Shown: positions 52,251 to 61,888 of the stretch, one piece after another
How the letters are laid out: each line of letters starts with the position of its first letter
Position numbering within the stretch: position 1 is the first letter of the stretch
Source: Synergistaceae bacterium
Lineage (GTDB): Bacteria; Synergistota; Synergistia; Synergistales; Aminobacteriaceae
Direction of reading: 5' to 3'
Length of the DNA: 64,000 bases
NCBI GenBank assembly: GCA_017540085.1
Contig: JAFYBQ010000006.1
Span: forward strand, 1 to 64,000
Notes under the pieces: generated by a model
Told to the model about the DNA's origin: nothing
What the model saw: only the letters and a program-made list of their open reading frames with translations
Database searches by the model: none
Made by a program: the position numbers and the translations under genes

Positions 52251-54270
52251 AAACGGAAAAAATATACTGCGTTCCCTCTCTAAGATTCAGCGGGACGCGG
52301 TGCAGTATGTTGACGGGCCTTTGCTTGTTCTCGCGGGAGCCGGGAGCGGCAAGACCCGTGTTTTGACGCACAAAATAGCATGGCTTACGGCGGAAAATAT
52401 CGCTGACCCTCATAGCATCATGGCCGTAACTTTCACCAACAAGGCCGCGGGCGAAATGAAGTCCCGAATTAATGCCCTTGTCCCGAACGCAGCAGGGATT
52501 TACGCCGGGACATTCCACGCTTACGGGCTGAAATTCCTGTTCAGGCACCCGGAACAGACAGAGGAAATTACCGGGCTTAGGCGGGATTTTACGGTTCTTG
52601 ACCGGGGGGAAAGCCGCTCTCTTGTGCAGGAGATTATGAGAGAAATGAATTTCCCGGAGAAAGAGACAACGCCCGGCGCAATGCTTGAGCTTGTATCACG
52701 CGACTATATGACGTGGACTCCAATCCCGCACGACAGCACGCTTGAAGATGAGAACGTCTACAAACTCTCGAAAGAATACCGCAGGCGGCTCCGGGAGATT
52801 AACGCGGCGGATTTTGACGACTTGATGATTCTCCCGCTTGAGATTCTGAAACAGGACATTGACACACGCAGGCGCGAGCAGGAGAGAATATCATGGCTTC
52901 TTGTCGATGAGTACCAAGATGTGAATCACCCGCAGTATTTGCTGATTCGCTATCTTGCCGGGCCGAATTGTGTCGTGAATGTTGTGGGAGACCCGGATCA
53001 GTCAATTTACGGCTGGCGTGGCGCGGAAATCGGAATGATTCTGAACTTCACGAAAGATTTTGACGGCGCGAAAACGATTGTGCTTGATGAAAATTACAGG
53101 TCAACAGGAAACATATTAGCGGCCTCAAACGCATTAATCCGAAACAATAAAGCCCGCCTCAAGAAAAATCTTCACACGGCAAAAGGTAAGGGCGAAAAGA
53201 TTTATACCCTCATGGCGCAGTCAGACTTTCAGGAGGCCGATTTTCTCGTTCAGGAAATAGAACGCCTCGTAAAAGTCTACAGTTACAGCTACAGCGACAT
53301 AGCGATACTATACCGCGCTAATGCTATGAGCCGGGTTTACGAGAACAAATTTCTCCAGGAGGATATACCCTACAGAATCATACGTGGGCTGTCATTCTAT
53401 GACCGCATGGAAGTCCGCGATGTTCTGTCGGTTTTACGGACGGCGGTTAATCCTTTCGACAATCCTGCATTCACGAGGGCGGCAGGTTTCAGCATTAAGG
53501 GAATGGGAGCGGCGCGGCGTGAAAACTGGTACAAGTGGCTTGCGGATCTGCCTGAAGATGTCCGCGATGACCCCGCTAAAGTATGGAGCCTCACTGCCGG
53601 GGGAGCATGGCCGATTAAGGGTGCGTTAGGGGAAAACATGAGGGTGTTTGCGTCCCACATGTGCGCGGTTGTTGATATGGCCGGAGACGGCATAAAGCCT
53701 GCAATAGATTACGTTCTCGCAGACATGGGATATGAAGCGTACATCAAAAATTATGACCCTGAGAATTACCGTGAGAGGCTCGAAAATGTCCGGGAGCTGA
53801 AATCTATTGTGCCTGACGGTGATTTGTCCGAGACACTCGCGGAAGCAGCACTATTCACGGACGCGGACAAGGAAGCCGCAGACAATGACGCTGTAGGACT
53901 ATTGACCCTCCACGCCTCAAAGGGACTCGAATTTCCCGTTGTGTTCATTGTCGGAATGGAGGAAGATGTTTTCCCTCACTCGCGCTCAAAGGACAATGAA
54001 GACGAACTAGAAGAGGAGCGGCGGCTGTGCTACGTCGGAATGACACGGGCGGAAGAAAGGCTCTACCTTACGGCGGCGCGTTCGCGTGGGCTTTACGGCG
54101 GTGTTCAGCATAATGAATTGTCGCGCTTCCTTTTTGAGATCCCGGACGAATGCAAGCAGACCGATGACAGGGGCAGAAGCTCATCATTCCGGGACAATAC
54201 CAGGACATTTTACCAACGGGGGCGGAAATATGGCGGTTACGGCGGTTACAGGGGAAATCGGAGCTGGTAA
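52243..54270 (+). CDS. pcrA: UvrD/PcrA-type DNA helicase
   Basis: 675 residues. Motifs: LAGAGSGKTRVLTHKIAWL, VTFTNKAAGEMKSRI, GTFHAYGLKFLF, LLVDEYQDVNHPQY, VGDPDQSIYGWRGAE, LTLHASKGLEFPVVFI and RRLCYVGMTRAEERLYL. The C-terminal end is short and glycine-rich (KYGGYGGYRG). Role in repair and replication-conflict removal. Overlaps hypA-like and coaE. Confidence 0.93.
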   Translation: MTENGKNILRSLSKIQRDAVQYVDGPLLVLAGAGSGKTRVLTHKIAWLTAENIADPHSIMAVTFTNKAAGEMKSRINALVPNAAGIYAGTFHAYGLKFLFRHPEQTEEITGLRRDFTVLDRGESRSLVQEIMREMNFPEKETTPGAMLELVSRDYMTWTPIPHDSTLEDENVYKLSKEYRRRLREINAADFDDLMILPLEILKQDIDTRRREQERISWLLVDEYQDVNHPQYLLIRYLAGPNCVVNVVGDPDQSIYGWRGAEIGMILNFTKDFDGAKTIVLDENYRSTGNILAASNALIRNNKARLKKNLHTAKGKGEKIYTLMAQSDFQEADFLVQEIERLVKVYSYSYSDIAILYRANAMSRVYENKFLQEDIPYRIIRGLSFYDRMEVRDVLSVLRTAVNPFDNPAFTRAAGFSIKGMGAARRENWYKWLADLPEDVRDDPAKVWSLTAGGAWPIKGALGENMRVFASHMCAVVDMAGDGIKPAIDYVLADMGYEAYIKNYDPENYRERLENVRELKSIVPDGDLSETLAEAALFTDADKEAADNDAVGLLTLHASKGLEFPVVFIVGMEEDVFPHSRSKDNEDELEEERRLCYVGMTRAEERLYLTAARSRGLYGGVQHNELSRFLFEIPDECKQTDDRGRSSSFRDNTRTFYQRGRKYGGYGGYRGNRSW

Positions 54271-54805
54271 ATCTACCCTTTCACGGATATTATCACGCCT
54301 CATGAAGTGCGCTGTGATTGACGCGGACAAAATCGCCGCTGAAATTTGGACTCGCCCGGACGTTATTGGGATTTTTGCTGACAGGTGGAGCAGTGATATT
54401 CTTGACGCTGACGGAAATATTATCCGGCCAGTAATCGCGCAGCACATTTTCACGGACGACCAAGAGCACAAATTCTGCGACTCTGTGATTCACCCGCTTG
54501 TGATGGCTGAGATTCACCGTCTCACAGAAAATATTGACGCTGTAGCCGAAATTCCCCTTTTGCCGGAAGCCGGGCGGCCTGAATGGGTTTCACGTGTGAT
54601 TTATACTGAGGCTGATTTTGTCGTCAGGGCTGAAAGGTGCAGGAAGTCCCGCGGATGGAGCTATGACGAGCTGAGGCGGCGCGAGAAATTTTTACTCCCG
54701 AAAAGTGAAAGGCTTGCGGTTTGCGACTATGTTATACGGACAGAAGGCAGCCTGTCAGATTTGCGCGCTCAGGCTGTGAAGTTATTACAGGAGATTGAAA
54801 CATGA
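54230..54805 (+). CDS. coaE: Dephospho-CoA kinase
   Basis: 191 residues. P-loop TGEIGAGKSTLSRILS, IDADKIAAEIW and AEIPLLPEAG match CoaE, the last step of CoA synthesis. The start at ATG 54230 lies inside uvrD (41-base overlap) with GGGGGCGG upstream; the frame extends to 54086 but only as antisense-like protein. Confidence 0.88.
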   Translation: MAVTAVTGEIGAGKSTLSRILSRLMKCAVIDADKIAAEIWTRPDVIGIFADRWSSDILDADGNIIRPVIAQHIFTDDQEHKFCDSVIHPLVMAEIHRLTENIDAVAEIPLLPEAGRPEWVSRVIYTEADFVVRAERCRKSRGWSYDELRRREKFLLPKSERLAVCDYVIRTEGSLSDLRAQAVKLLQEIET

Positions 54806-56598
54806 ACAACAAAAACGAAGTTCCCGAAAGGAAAGACATTCCCGAAAAATTCAGATGGAATCTTGAGGCTATATACCCCGATTTTGACGCATGGCAGAAA
54901 TCATACGATGACACGTCAGCAAAAGTTGAAGCCCTGAAGGATTACGCCGGGAAACTCGGCGGAGGGTCGGCGACTCTTCTTGCGTTCATTAAGGCAGATG
55001 AGGCAGTATCGCTTGAGCTTGAGCGGCTTTACGTCTACGCGAACATGAAGAGCCATGAAGACCTGCGCGAGGCAAAGCCTATGGAGCTTGCCGGGATGGC
55101 CGAGTCCCTCATGGTGAAATATTCTGCGGCTGTGGCGTTCTTTGAGCCGGAAATTTTAGCCCTCCCGCATGACTATATAAATGACTGCATAAAGAATGAG
55201 CATGAGCTTACCCGCTATGAATTTTTCTTCCGCAAGTTACTGCGCGAACGTGAGCATATTTTGCCGCATGAGCAGGAAATACTTTTAGCCCAAGCCGGGG
55301 AAGTCATGTCTACACCGTCAAACGCATTCACCCTCCTTACTGACGCGGATATGAAGTTCCCCGACATCACGGACGAGGACGGCAATACGTCAGAGCTTAC
55401 AGAGGAAAGATGGTACAGGTTCAGCAGGAGCCGTAACAGGCAGGTGCGTCATGATGCCTTCATGGGTGTTTACGGGACTTACGCGAAATTCAAGAACGCA
55501 ATCGCCGCGCTTTATTCCGGCTCGGTGAAGGGGGACATATTCACATCACAGGCGCGAAAGTACGCAAGCTCGCTCGACATGGCACTGTTCGCGGAGAATG
55601 TCCCGGAAGATGTTTACGGCCATGTTGTAGACACAGCCCGGAAATATTCGCCCTCACTGCACAGACTCGCAGCACTCCGCAAAAAAGTTTTGGGACTCAG
55701 CGATTTTCACTTCTACGACTTGAACGCGCCTTTGACCGCAGAGCCTGAGACGCGAATCGATTTCCCGGAAGCTGTTGACATTGCCGTGAAAGCATTAGCC
55801 CCGCTCGGTGATGAGTACATTGCTGACTTTAAGCGCGGGATTTCGGAGCGTTGGATCGACATTTACGAGAACAAGGGCAAACGCAAGGGCGCATATTCAT
55901 GGGGTGCTTACGGTACACAGCCGTATGTTTTGCTGAACTATGACGGGACAATTCACGATGTCTTCACGCTCGTCCATGAGATGGGACACAGTATGCACAG
56001 CTATTATTCACGAAAGACTCAGCCGCAGGTTTACGCCGATTACACGATATTGCTGGCTGAAGTCGCGTCAACAACAAATGAAGCCCTGCTGTTAGAGTAC
56101 CTTCTCAGAAATTCGCCCAGTCCCGAAAATCGGAAATGGCTTCTGAGCTACTATTATGACATGGTTCGGGCAACGTTCTTCCGTCAGGCAATGTTCGCGG
56201 AATTTGAGCGGGAGACTCACTCATACGCTGAGGGGGGCGGAGTCCTCACGCCGGATTATCTCTGCTCTTTGTGGGAGAAACTGAACGCGGACTATTACGG
56301 GCCGGAAATGGTGATTGACACGGAGCTTTGCGCGGAATGGGCGCGGATTCCTCACTTCTACACGGCGTTTTACGTGTATAAATATGTTACGGGGTTCACG
56401 GCGGCTAATGCGTTTGCGTCATCGATACTTTCAGGGGAGGAAAAAGCGGTAGAAAGATATTTGCGATTCCTCAAGAGCGGGGGAAGTGATTACAGCCTGA
56501 ATATTTTGCGCCGTGCAGGTGTTGATTTAACGAGTGATGAGCCGTTCGAGAGGACAATGAAATTTTTTGATGAGAGGTTAGACGCATGGGACAAATAA
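54802..56598 (+). CDS. pepF: Oligoendopeptidase F
   Basis: 598 residues, normal for the M3B family. Zinc site TLVHEMGHSMHSYYS (HExxH) with EVASTTNEALLLEYLL giving the third ligand. N-terminal FRWNLEAIYPDFDAW and DIFTSQARKYASSLD are family signatures. Cytoplasmic peptidase for imported oligopeptides, fitting an amino-acid fermenter. ATGA overlap with coaE. Confidence 0.94.
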   Translation: MNNKNEVPERKDIPEKFRWNLEAIYPDFDAWQKSYDDTSAKVEALKDYAGKLGGGSATLLAFIKADEAVSLELERLYVYANMKSHEDLREAKPMELAGMAESLMVKYSAAVAFFEPEILALPHDYINDCIKNEHELTRYEFFFRKLLREREHILPHEQEILLAQAGEVMSTPSNAFTLLTDADMKFPDITDEDGNTSELTEERWYRFSRSRNRQVRHDAFMGVYGTYAKFKNAIAALYSGSVKGDIFTSQARKYASSLDMALFAENVPEDVYGHVVDTARKYSPSLHRLAALRKKVLGLSDFHFYDLNAPLTAEPETRIDFPEAVDIAVKALAPLGDEYIADFKRGISERWIDIYENKGKRKGAYSWGAYGTQPYVLLNYDGTIHDVFTLVHEMGHSMHSYYSRKTQPQVYADYTILLAEVASTTNEALLLEYLLRNSPSPENRKWLLSYYYDMVRATFFRQAMFAEFERETHSYAEGGGVLTPDYLCSLWEKLNADYYGPEMVIDTELCAEWARIPHFYTAFYVYKYVTGFTAANAFASSILSGEEKAVERYLRFLKSGGSDYSLNILRRAGVDLTSDEPFERTMKFFDERLDAWDK

Positions 56599-57419
56599 AG
56601 CTCGTTGCGTTTGACTTGGACGGGACTTTGTTCAACGACAATAAGGAAATTACCCCTGAGACTTTCGCGACTCTTGAGCGTGCCGCAAATATGGGAATTG
56701 AGATTGTGCCGTCAACCGGACGATTCTGGAACGCTGTCCCCGAAAGTATCAAGAGCCTGAAATTTGTACGTTACGCGCTGACTCTCAACGGAGCGGCAAT
56801 ATTTGATGTCATGGCCGGGAAAACGATTGCGGAGTTTGCGATTCCGGCTTTGAGGGCTGAGACTTTGTGCCGTGTCTTTGATGATTTGGGCGTGATTTAT
56901 GACTTTGTTGCGGGGGGAAACGGTTACATGAGGCGGGATTTATATGAACGTCTCGCGGATGTCATGATAGGCGAATGGCAGGTGAAAATTGTCCGTGATA
57001 TGCGCTCGCCTGTTGATGATGTCTATGAGGCTGTGAGGAATGCCGGAGGTGTTCAGAAAATGCAGATATATACGCTTGACGCTGCCCTGCGTGAAAATCT
57101 CCTGAAGTCATTGCCGATTGTCTTCCCTAAATTGTTATTTACGTCATCAGTCCCGAACAACATAGAAATCAACGACCCTCAAGCCAATAAAGGCGGGGGG
57201 CTGAAATTTATTGCGTCTCATCTCGGCATTGATATGGGAGATGTGTTAGCGTTCGGGGACGGATTGAACGACATGACAATGATACAGTATGCGGGGATCG
57301 GCGCGGCCATGTCGAACGGAGTCCCGGAACTTAAAGCCATAGCGGACTACATCGCCCCGGACAACAATCACAACGGAGTCGCGGAAGGGATAAAGGAATT
57401 TTGCTTCAGTCGGCAATAA
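56586..57419 (+). CDS. Cof-type HAD phosphatase
   Basis: 277 residues. HAD motifs: VAFDLDGTLFNDNKEIT, STGRFWNAV, and VLAFGDGLNDMTMIQYAG. The cap and the Cof-like C-terminal KADYIAPDNNHNGV-type ending fit sugar-phosphate or cofactor phosphatases. Overlaps pepF by 13 bases. Confidence 0.9.
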   Translation: MGQIKLVAFDLDGTLFNDNKEITPETFATLERAANMGIEIVPSTGRFWNAVPESIKSLKFVRYALTLNGAAIFDVMAGKTIAEFAIPALRAETLCRVFDDLGVIYDFVAGGNGYMRRDLYERLADVMIGEWQVKIVRDMRSPVDDVYEAVRNAGGVQKMQIYTLDAALRENLLKSLPIVFPKLLFTSSVPNNIEINDPQANKGGGLKFIASHLGIDMGDVLAFGDGLNDMTMIQYAGIGAAMSNGVPELKAIADYIAPDNNHNGVAEGIKEFCFSRQ

Positions 57420-57784
57420 TCACGGCAATCTGTATCAATCTTGAGCATATCGGGCGGATATTGCTGTCTGACCCTGTGTCCATCGTCCTGAATTACGGAA
57501 TGGCCTTCAGCATGTTGAGCGGTTATCCGTCATTAGCGGCGTGGCTTTCGGGGATAGCCTGCCTGATGATTATTGCGGTGCTGCTGTTTGTTGACCTGAG
57601 CAGGGGCGAGCGTGTCGGGTATTCTGTCATGCTTGGCGGGGCTTTGTCGAACTGCGCGGAGAAATTAATTCTCGGCTATGTGATTGACTGGATTCCGATT
57701 CCGTTTATCCCTCTGACGGTGAATATTGCTGACATTGAGGTGTCATTAGGGGCGGCGGTAGCGTTCGTGAGCTTCATGAGGTGA
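57401..57784 (+). CDS. Divergent LspA (signal peptidase II)-like membrane protein
   Basis: 127 residues, shorter than LspA (about 160). The LspA pattern is visible: VLNYGMAFSMLSG, GGALSNCAEKLILGYVIDWI and VNIADIEVSLGA. The first catalytic Asp of NxxDR is Glu (NCAEK), while the second Asp (IAD) is kept. It may be a degenerate or altered-activity homologue. TTG 57401 follows AAAGGAA; overlaps the previous gene by 19 bases. Confidence 0.7.
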   Translation: MLQSAIITAICINLEHIGRILLSDPVSIVLNYGMAFSMLSGYPSLAAWLSGIACLMIIAVLLFVDLSRGERVGYSVMLGGALSNCAEKLILGYVIDWIPIPFIPLTVNIADIEVSLGAAVAFVSFMR

Positions 57785-57785
57785 G

Positions 57786-57815
57786 GATTCCCCCTGAGCA
57801 GTTTTCAGGGGAATC
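57786..57815. terminator. Terminator hairpin between convergent genes
   Basis: GATTCCCC(C)TGA pairs TCAGGGGAATC, 11 pairs with one bulged base. No long T run, so termination may be weak or work both ways. Confidence 0.6.
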
Positions 57816-57819
57816 ATTG

Positions 57820-58179
57820 TTATTCAGTGCTGCCCTTCAGCTTGTTTATTTCCTCACGGATTATTCCGCGGACATCATCGGGCGTTGTATATTTTTTCTT
57901 GTCCCTGAAAATTTCACGGAACATCGGCGCAAGTGTTATGGCAAATCCGACAATGCCGACAACAATTGCAAGCGTTGTGAAATGCCACTTCACTGACGAT
58001 TTAAGCTCCTCCGTTTTCACGGCGTTCACACGTAATTCCGTTTTTACTTCCCTGATTTGGTCTTTGAGTTCGTTTGTTCTGGCATCAAGTTTATTCTCAA
58101 ACTCAACAATTCGTCCGTCTATGTAAACTTTAAGCCCTCTTATTTCTGACCGTATAAATTCGCTGTCGCTGCTTGTCAT
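57820..58179 (-). CDS. Coiled-coil membrane protein
   Basis: 119 residues. Residues 1-65 are a charged heptad-like helix (GLKVYIDGRIVEFENKLDAR to KDQIREVKTELR), followed by one membrane span (FTTLAIVVGIVGFAITLAP) and a positive tail that ends in another helix (PDDVRGIIREEINKLKG). Not a recognised family; similar to small DUF1640-like or phage-like coiled-coil anchors. ATG 58179 is chosen, with GGGGG 9 bases upstream. Confidence 0.6.
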   Translation of the reverse strand: MTSSDSEFIRSEIRGLKVYIDGRIVEFENKLDARTNELKDQIREVKTELRVNAVKTEELKSSVKWHFTTLAIVVGIVGFAITLAPMFREIFRDKKKYTTPDDVRGIIREEINKLKGSTE

Positions 58180-58252
58180 TTTCACACGCCCCCTTCCTTT
58201 TTCGGATTATAGCAGAAACACTCCCCTGACTAATAATCAGGGGAGCGCAGTC

Positions 58253-59536
58253 TTACTTCACCGCCTGAAATCCTTTCTCCAAGTCAGCAATAATATCATC
58301 AATATGTTCCGTGCCGATTGAGAGCCGAATCGTTGTCGGACGAATCCCGCATGACAATAATTCTTCCTCGTTGAGCTGTGAATGAGTCGTTGACGCAGGA
58401 TGTATGACGAGCGATTTCACGTCAGCAACATTCGCAAGCAGTGAAAATAATTCGAGGCTCTCTGTGAATTTCTTGGCCGTCTCAGCAGTCCCCTTTATGT
58501 CAAACGTGAATATTGACCCCGCCCCGTTAGGATAATATTTCGCGTAAAGCTCCTTCTGCTTACCTTCTGCGAGTGAGGGATGATTGACGCGCTCGACTTT
58601 CGGGTGATTCTTCAGGAAGTCAACAACCTTCAGGGCGTTCTCTACGTGGCGTTCAACACGGAGCGACAATGTTTCGAGTCCCTGTAACAGCAGGAACGAA
58701 TTGAACGGAGAAATGCACGCGCCTAAGTCCCGCATTAATGTTGTGCGGAGCTTCACGATGTACGCGAGATTCCCGACCGCCTCAGTGAAGACTATCCCGT
58801 GATATGACGGATTCGGCTCCGAGAGTCCCGGAAATTTCCCGCTCCCGGCCCAGTCGAATTTTCCCCCGTCAACAACAACTCCGCCCATCACTGTGCCATG
58901 ACCGCCCATGAATTTTGTCGCAGAGTGAATCACAATGTCAGCTCCGTATTCTATCGGCCTGCACAAAAACGGAGTCGCGAACGTGTTATCTATCACAAGC
59001 GGGATCCCGTGAGAGTGCGCGATTTCTGCGGCTGACTCGATGTCGAAAACGTCAGAATTTGGATTGCCGAGCGTCTCAGCGTATATCAGTTTCGTGTTTG
59101 GCTTTATGGCTTTCTCGAAATTGGCCGGGTCTGAAGGGTCAACAAATGTTGTTGTGATCCCCTGCTCCGGGAGAGTGTTGGCGAAAAGGTTGAACGTTCC
59201 GCCGTAAAGGTTGGTTGACGATACTACATGATCCCCGGCCTTTGCGATGTTCTGCACAGCGTATGCGATCGCCGCAGAGCCTGAAGCCGCCGCAAGCGCA
59301 CCGACTCCCGACTCCATTGCCGCGACTCTCTTCTCGAACACGTCATTTGTCGGATTCATTAAGCGCGTGTAGATGTTCCCCGGCTCAGTGAGCGCAAATC
59401 TTCCCGCCGCCGCCGCCGAATTAGGGAAAACGTATGATGTTGTCGCGTAAATCGGGACTGCCCGCGAGTCTGTTACGGGGTCTGCATGTTCCTGCCCCGC
59501 GTGGAGCTGGATTGTCTCAAATTTATATTTGCTCAT
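58253..59536 (-). CDS. metY: O-acetylhomoserine aminocarboxypropyltransferase (sulfhydrylase)
   Basis: 427 residues, PLP-dependent Cys/Met metabolism family. Key motifs: QLHAGQEHADPVTDSRAVPI and YATTSYVF (typical of MetY), GDHVVSSTNLYGGTFNLF, VIDNTFATPF, the PLP-Lys region IVIHSATKFMGGHGTVMGG, and SLVIHPASTTHSQL. Makes homocysteine from O-acetylhomoserine and sulfide. It has its own ribosome site AAAGGAATG. Confidence 0.93.
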   Translation of the reverse strand: MSKYKFETIQLHAGQEHADPVTDSRAVPIYATTSYVFPNSAAAAGRFALTEPGNIYTRLMNPTNDVFEKRVAAMESGVGALAAASGSAAIAYAVQNIAKAGDHVVSSTNLYGGTFNLFANTLPEQGITTTFVDPSDPANFEKAIKPNTKLIYAETLGNPNSDVFDIESAAEIAHSHGIPLVIDNTFATPFLCRPIEYGADIVIHSATKFMGGHGTVMGGVVVDGGKFDWAGSGKFPGLSEPNPSYHGIVFTEAVGNLAYIVKLRTTLMRDLGACISPFNSFLLLQGLETLSLRVERHVENALKVVDFLKNHPKVERVNHPSLAEGKQKELYAKYYPNGAGSIFTFDIKGTAETAKKFTESLELFSLLANVADVKSLVIHPASTTHSQLNEEELLSCGIRPTTIRLSIGTEHIDDIIADLEKGFQAVK

Positions 59537-59540
59537 GGAA

Positions 59541-60026
59541 TCATTCCTTTCTCCCGAATGATATTACACGGTTGTAGCCTTCAGGCAAGTATTCATAAAT
59601 GAGTGTGTATACCGCGCTGCTTAGACGGTTAAGAATATGGCAAATTCTGAGACTGTCATTTTCACCGAAAACTTTCACCGCGCATAACTCAGTCTCACGC
59701 ACAAGAGTCCGCAAAAGATTCATCATGGCCGACTCCCGTCCCATTTCATGATGAGGGAGAATATGACCAAGCCCGAAATATTCCGCCGGATTGTGAGAAC
59801 GCCGGTAAAGCTCCTCCGAATCGAGTCCCCTCACAGTGAATCCGCCCTCAAAAATTTTCCCGCAGGCCTCGCACCGCTGAAGATGATTCACGACCGCTTT
59901 CACTTCTTCAAGGTCGGCGATAAATTCCGGGGAGTCTGAGTCCGCCTGAAACATTATGATTCTTGCGTTAAGGCTGTCGAGTTTCCCGCGTAACTCTATG
60001 CGCGGAGAGTCTTTGCCGTATGTCAT
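59541..60026 (-). CDS. Cobalamin adenosyltransferase (PduO/EutT-like)
   Basis: 161 residues. [22 protein letters not shown] is the PduO-type opening and [19 protein letters not shown] the ending, as in the Cob_adeno_trans family that makes adenosylcobalamin. It also has an unusual CEACGKIF cysteine pair, reminiscent of the metal-binding Cys of EutT. Four-base overlap with argF suggests co-transcription; no metabolic link is obvious. Confidence 0.65.
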   Translation of the reverse strand: MTYGKDSPRIELRGKLDSLNARIIMFQADSDSPEFIADLEEVKAVVNHLQRCEACGKIFEGGFTVRGLDSEELYRRSHNPAEYFGLGHILPHHEMGRESAMMNLLRTLVRETELCAVKVFGENDSLRICHILNRLSSAVYTLIYEYLPEGYNRVISFGRKE

Positions 60027-60958
60027 GATAGAGTCGCGACCATAACGGCTTTGATTGTGTGCATTCTGTTTTCGGCCTCGTCAAAAACTTTTGAGCGTTC
60101 AGACTCGAAAACTTCCTCTGTAACCTCTGCGCCTTTCACAGCAGGCAGGCAATGTAGAAATATAGTTGTGTCCTTGCCCGTTGCCTTCATGATTTCCGCT
60201 GTAACCTGCCACGCGCCGAGAAGTTTATAGCGTTCCTCCTTCAGCGACTCTTCACCCATTGAGACCCATACATCTGTGTATATTGCGTCCGCGCCTTTCA
60301 CGGCCTCGAATGGATCATTGATGACGCTGATTGTTGAATGTGAAGCGATTTCCCGGCATTTTGCGAGTAAATTTGCGTCAGGCTCTAATTCTTTGGGAGT
60401 GCTGATGACGTAATCGACTCCCATTTTCGCACAGCCAATCATTAATGCGTTGCTCATGTTGTTTCGTCCGTCGCCGAGATAGGCGAGCTTGAGTCCCCTG
60501 AGAGGGCCGAAATTTTCGCGCAGTGTTAGGAAGTCCGCGAGAACCTGAGTCGGATGATCTGAGTCCGTGAGTCCGTTCCACACGGGAACGCCTGAATATT
60601 TCGCGAGGTCTTCTACGGTTGACTGCTTGAAGCCGCGGAACTCTATCCCGTCAAACATACGCCCTAACACGCGGGCCGTGTCTTTAACGTCTTCTTTTGC
60701 GCCGAGCTGAATATCATTCTTGTTGAGATATTCCGGGAATGCTCCCTCATCGTTGCAGGCTACCGTGAATGCACAGCGGGTTCGTGTTGATGACTTCTCG
60801 AATATCAGCGCGATATTTTTCCCTGCGAGTAAATTCCCGCGAATGCCTGCGCGTTTCTTTGCTTTGAGGTCTGCTGAAAGCGTGAGGAGATAATCTATTT
60901 CACCGGGCGTGAAGTCCATTAGAGTCAGGAAACTTCTTCCCCTGAGATTTTGCGCCAT
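60023..60958 (-). CDS. argF: Ornithine carbamoyltransferase
   Basis: 311 residues. Carbamoyl-phosphate site STRTRCAF (STRTR), [36 protein letters not shown] and the ornithine region VWVSMGEE. Citrulline formation in arginine synthesis or fermentation. ATG 60958 follows AAGGAGG. Confidence 0.94.
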   Translation of the reverse strand: MAQNLRGRSFLTLMDFTPGEIDYLLTLSADLKAKKRAGIRGNLLAGKNIALIFEKSSTRTRCAFTVACNDEGAFPEYLNKNDIQLGAKEDVKDTARVLGRMFDGIEFRGFKQSTVEDLAKYSGVPVWNGLTDSDHPTQVLADFLTLRENFGPLRGLKLAYLGDGRNNMSNALMIGCAKMGVDYVISTPKELEPDANLLAKCREIASHSTISVINDPFEAVKGADAIYTDVWVSMGEESLKEERYKLLGAWQVTAEIMKATGKDTTIFLHCLPAVKGAEVTEEVFESERSKVFDEAENRMHTIKAVMVATLS

Positions 60959-60996
60959 AAATCCGGCCTCCTTGTGTGAATGTGTGAATGCCTGCG

Positions 60997-61019
60997 ATTA
61001 TAGCACCGTGAATTATAAT
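60997..61019. promoter_or_regulatory. Divergent -10 boxes between argF and the PARG-like gene
   Basis: ATTATA (60997-61002, TATAAT on minus) and TATAAT (61014-61019, plus) face each other across 11 bases. Neither has a convincing -35, so assignment is tentative. Confidence 0.45.
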
Positions 61020-61048
61020 AGCCGCAATGAAAGGAGAGATTCCCCGAA

Positions 61049-61858
61049 ATGAGACCGACAAAGCAGCAGCTTGCAGAAGTCTTCAATGACACGCTGAAAT
61101 TTTTTGACGAGGACGCAATTTTACACGAGGCAATTTTACGCACTAACAATCACACGAGAGTTTACCCCGCCGATTTTGCAGAAGAGACAGACTCCCACAA
61201 GGCCGGAAAAATTGACGTTATACAGGGGCGGACATTGCAGACAGCGTTAGACCTTCACGGGAAATTCCCGGACAAGAAAATAGCTGTGCTGAATTTCGCG
61301 GCCTCACAGACTCCGGGCGGCGGTGTCAAAGCAGGAAGCCTGGCGCAGGAGGAAAGCATTTGCCGTTCGTCGACACTTTACCCGTCATTGAGGACAGACA
61401 CAGCGCGGGAAGGATTCTACAGCTATCACTATGAGGGCGGATTCGGCTGGCGGGCAAGCGACACCTGCATATATTCCCCTGATGTAATTATCTGCCGTGA
61501 TGATGATGACTATATCCCCGCGAGATTGTCCCGTGAAAATTTCGTGAAGATTGATGTCGTTACGTGCGCTGCCCCTCACATTTTCCCGAACGTAAAAATT
61601 TCTGACAGGGATTTGTACGCAATTCACCTTTCACGCGCAAAAAATATCCTGCGTGTATGCGCGTATAACGGCGTTGATATTCTCATCACCGGGGCATTCG
61701 GGTGCGGTGCGTTCAAGAATCCCCCGGAGCTTGTCGCAAAAGCATGGAGGGAAGCACTTGCTGTATACTGTGAGAAATTCGACAGCGTAATATTTGCGGT
61801 CTACTGCAACAAATACGAGATGGAAAACTACGATACGTTTCGCGCCGTGTTAAGATAG
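61049..61858 (+). CDS. Bacterial PARG-like macrodomain protein (TIGR02452/DUF2263)
   Basis: 269 residues. Poly(ADP-ribose) glycohydrolase-type fold: NFAASQTPGGGVKAGSLAQE carries GGG-x7-QEE, the signature of bacterial PARG enzymes. ITGAFGCGAFKNPP and RSSTLYPSL also fit the family. Likely removes ADP-ribose chains or related modifications in the cytoplasm. No ADP-ribosyltransferase is in the window, so its partner is unknown. Confidence 0.82.
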   Translation: MRPTKQQLAEVFNDTLKFFDEDAILHEAILRTNNHTRVYPADFAEETDSHKAGKIDVIQGRTLQTALDLHGKFPDKKIAVLNFAASQTPGGGVKAGSLAQEESICRSSTLYPSLRTDTAREGFYSYHYEGGFGWRASDTCIYSPDVIICRDDDDYIPARLSRENFVKIDVVTCAAPHIFPNVKISDRDLYAIHLSRAKNILRVCAYNGVDILITGAFGCGAFKNPPELVAKAWREALAVYCEKFDSVIFAVYCNKYEMENYDTFRAVLR

Positions 61859-61888
61859 TCAGCAAAAATTCTCACAGGAGGAATCACA

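Noticed and set aside
54086-54229. N-terminal extension of CoaE to 54086
   Set aside because: The extension is the alternate frame of uvrD; the P-loop begins right after ATG 54230, as in normal CoaE.
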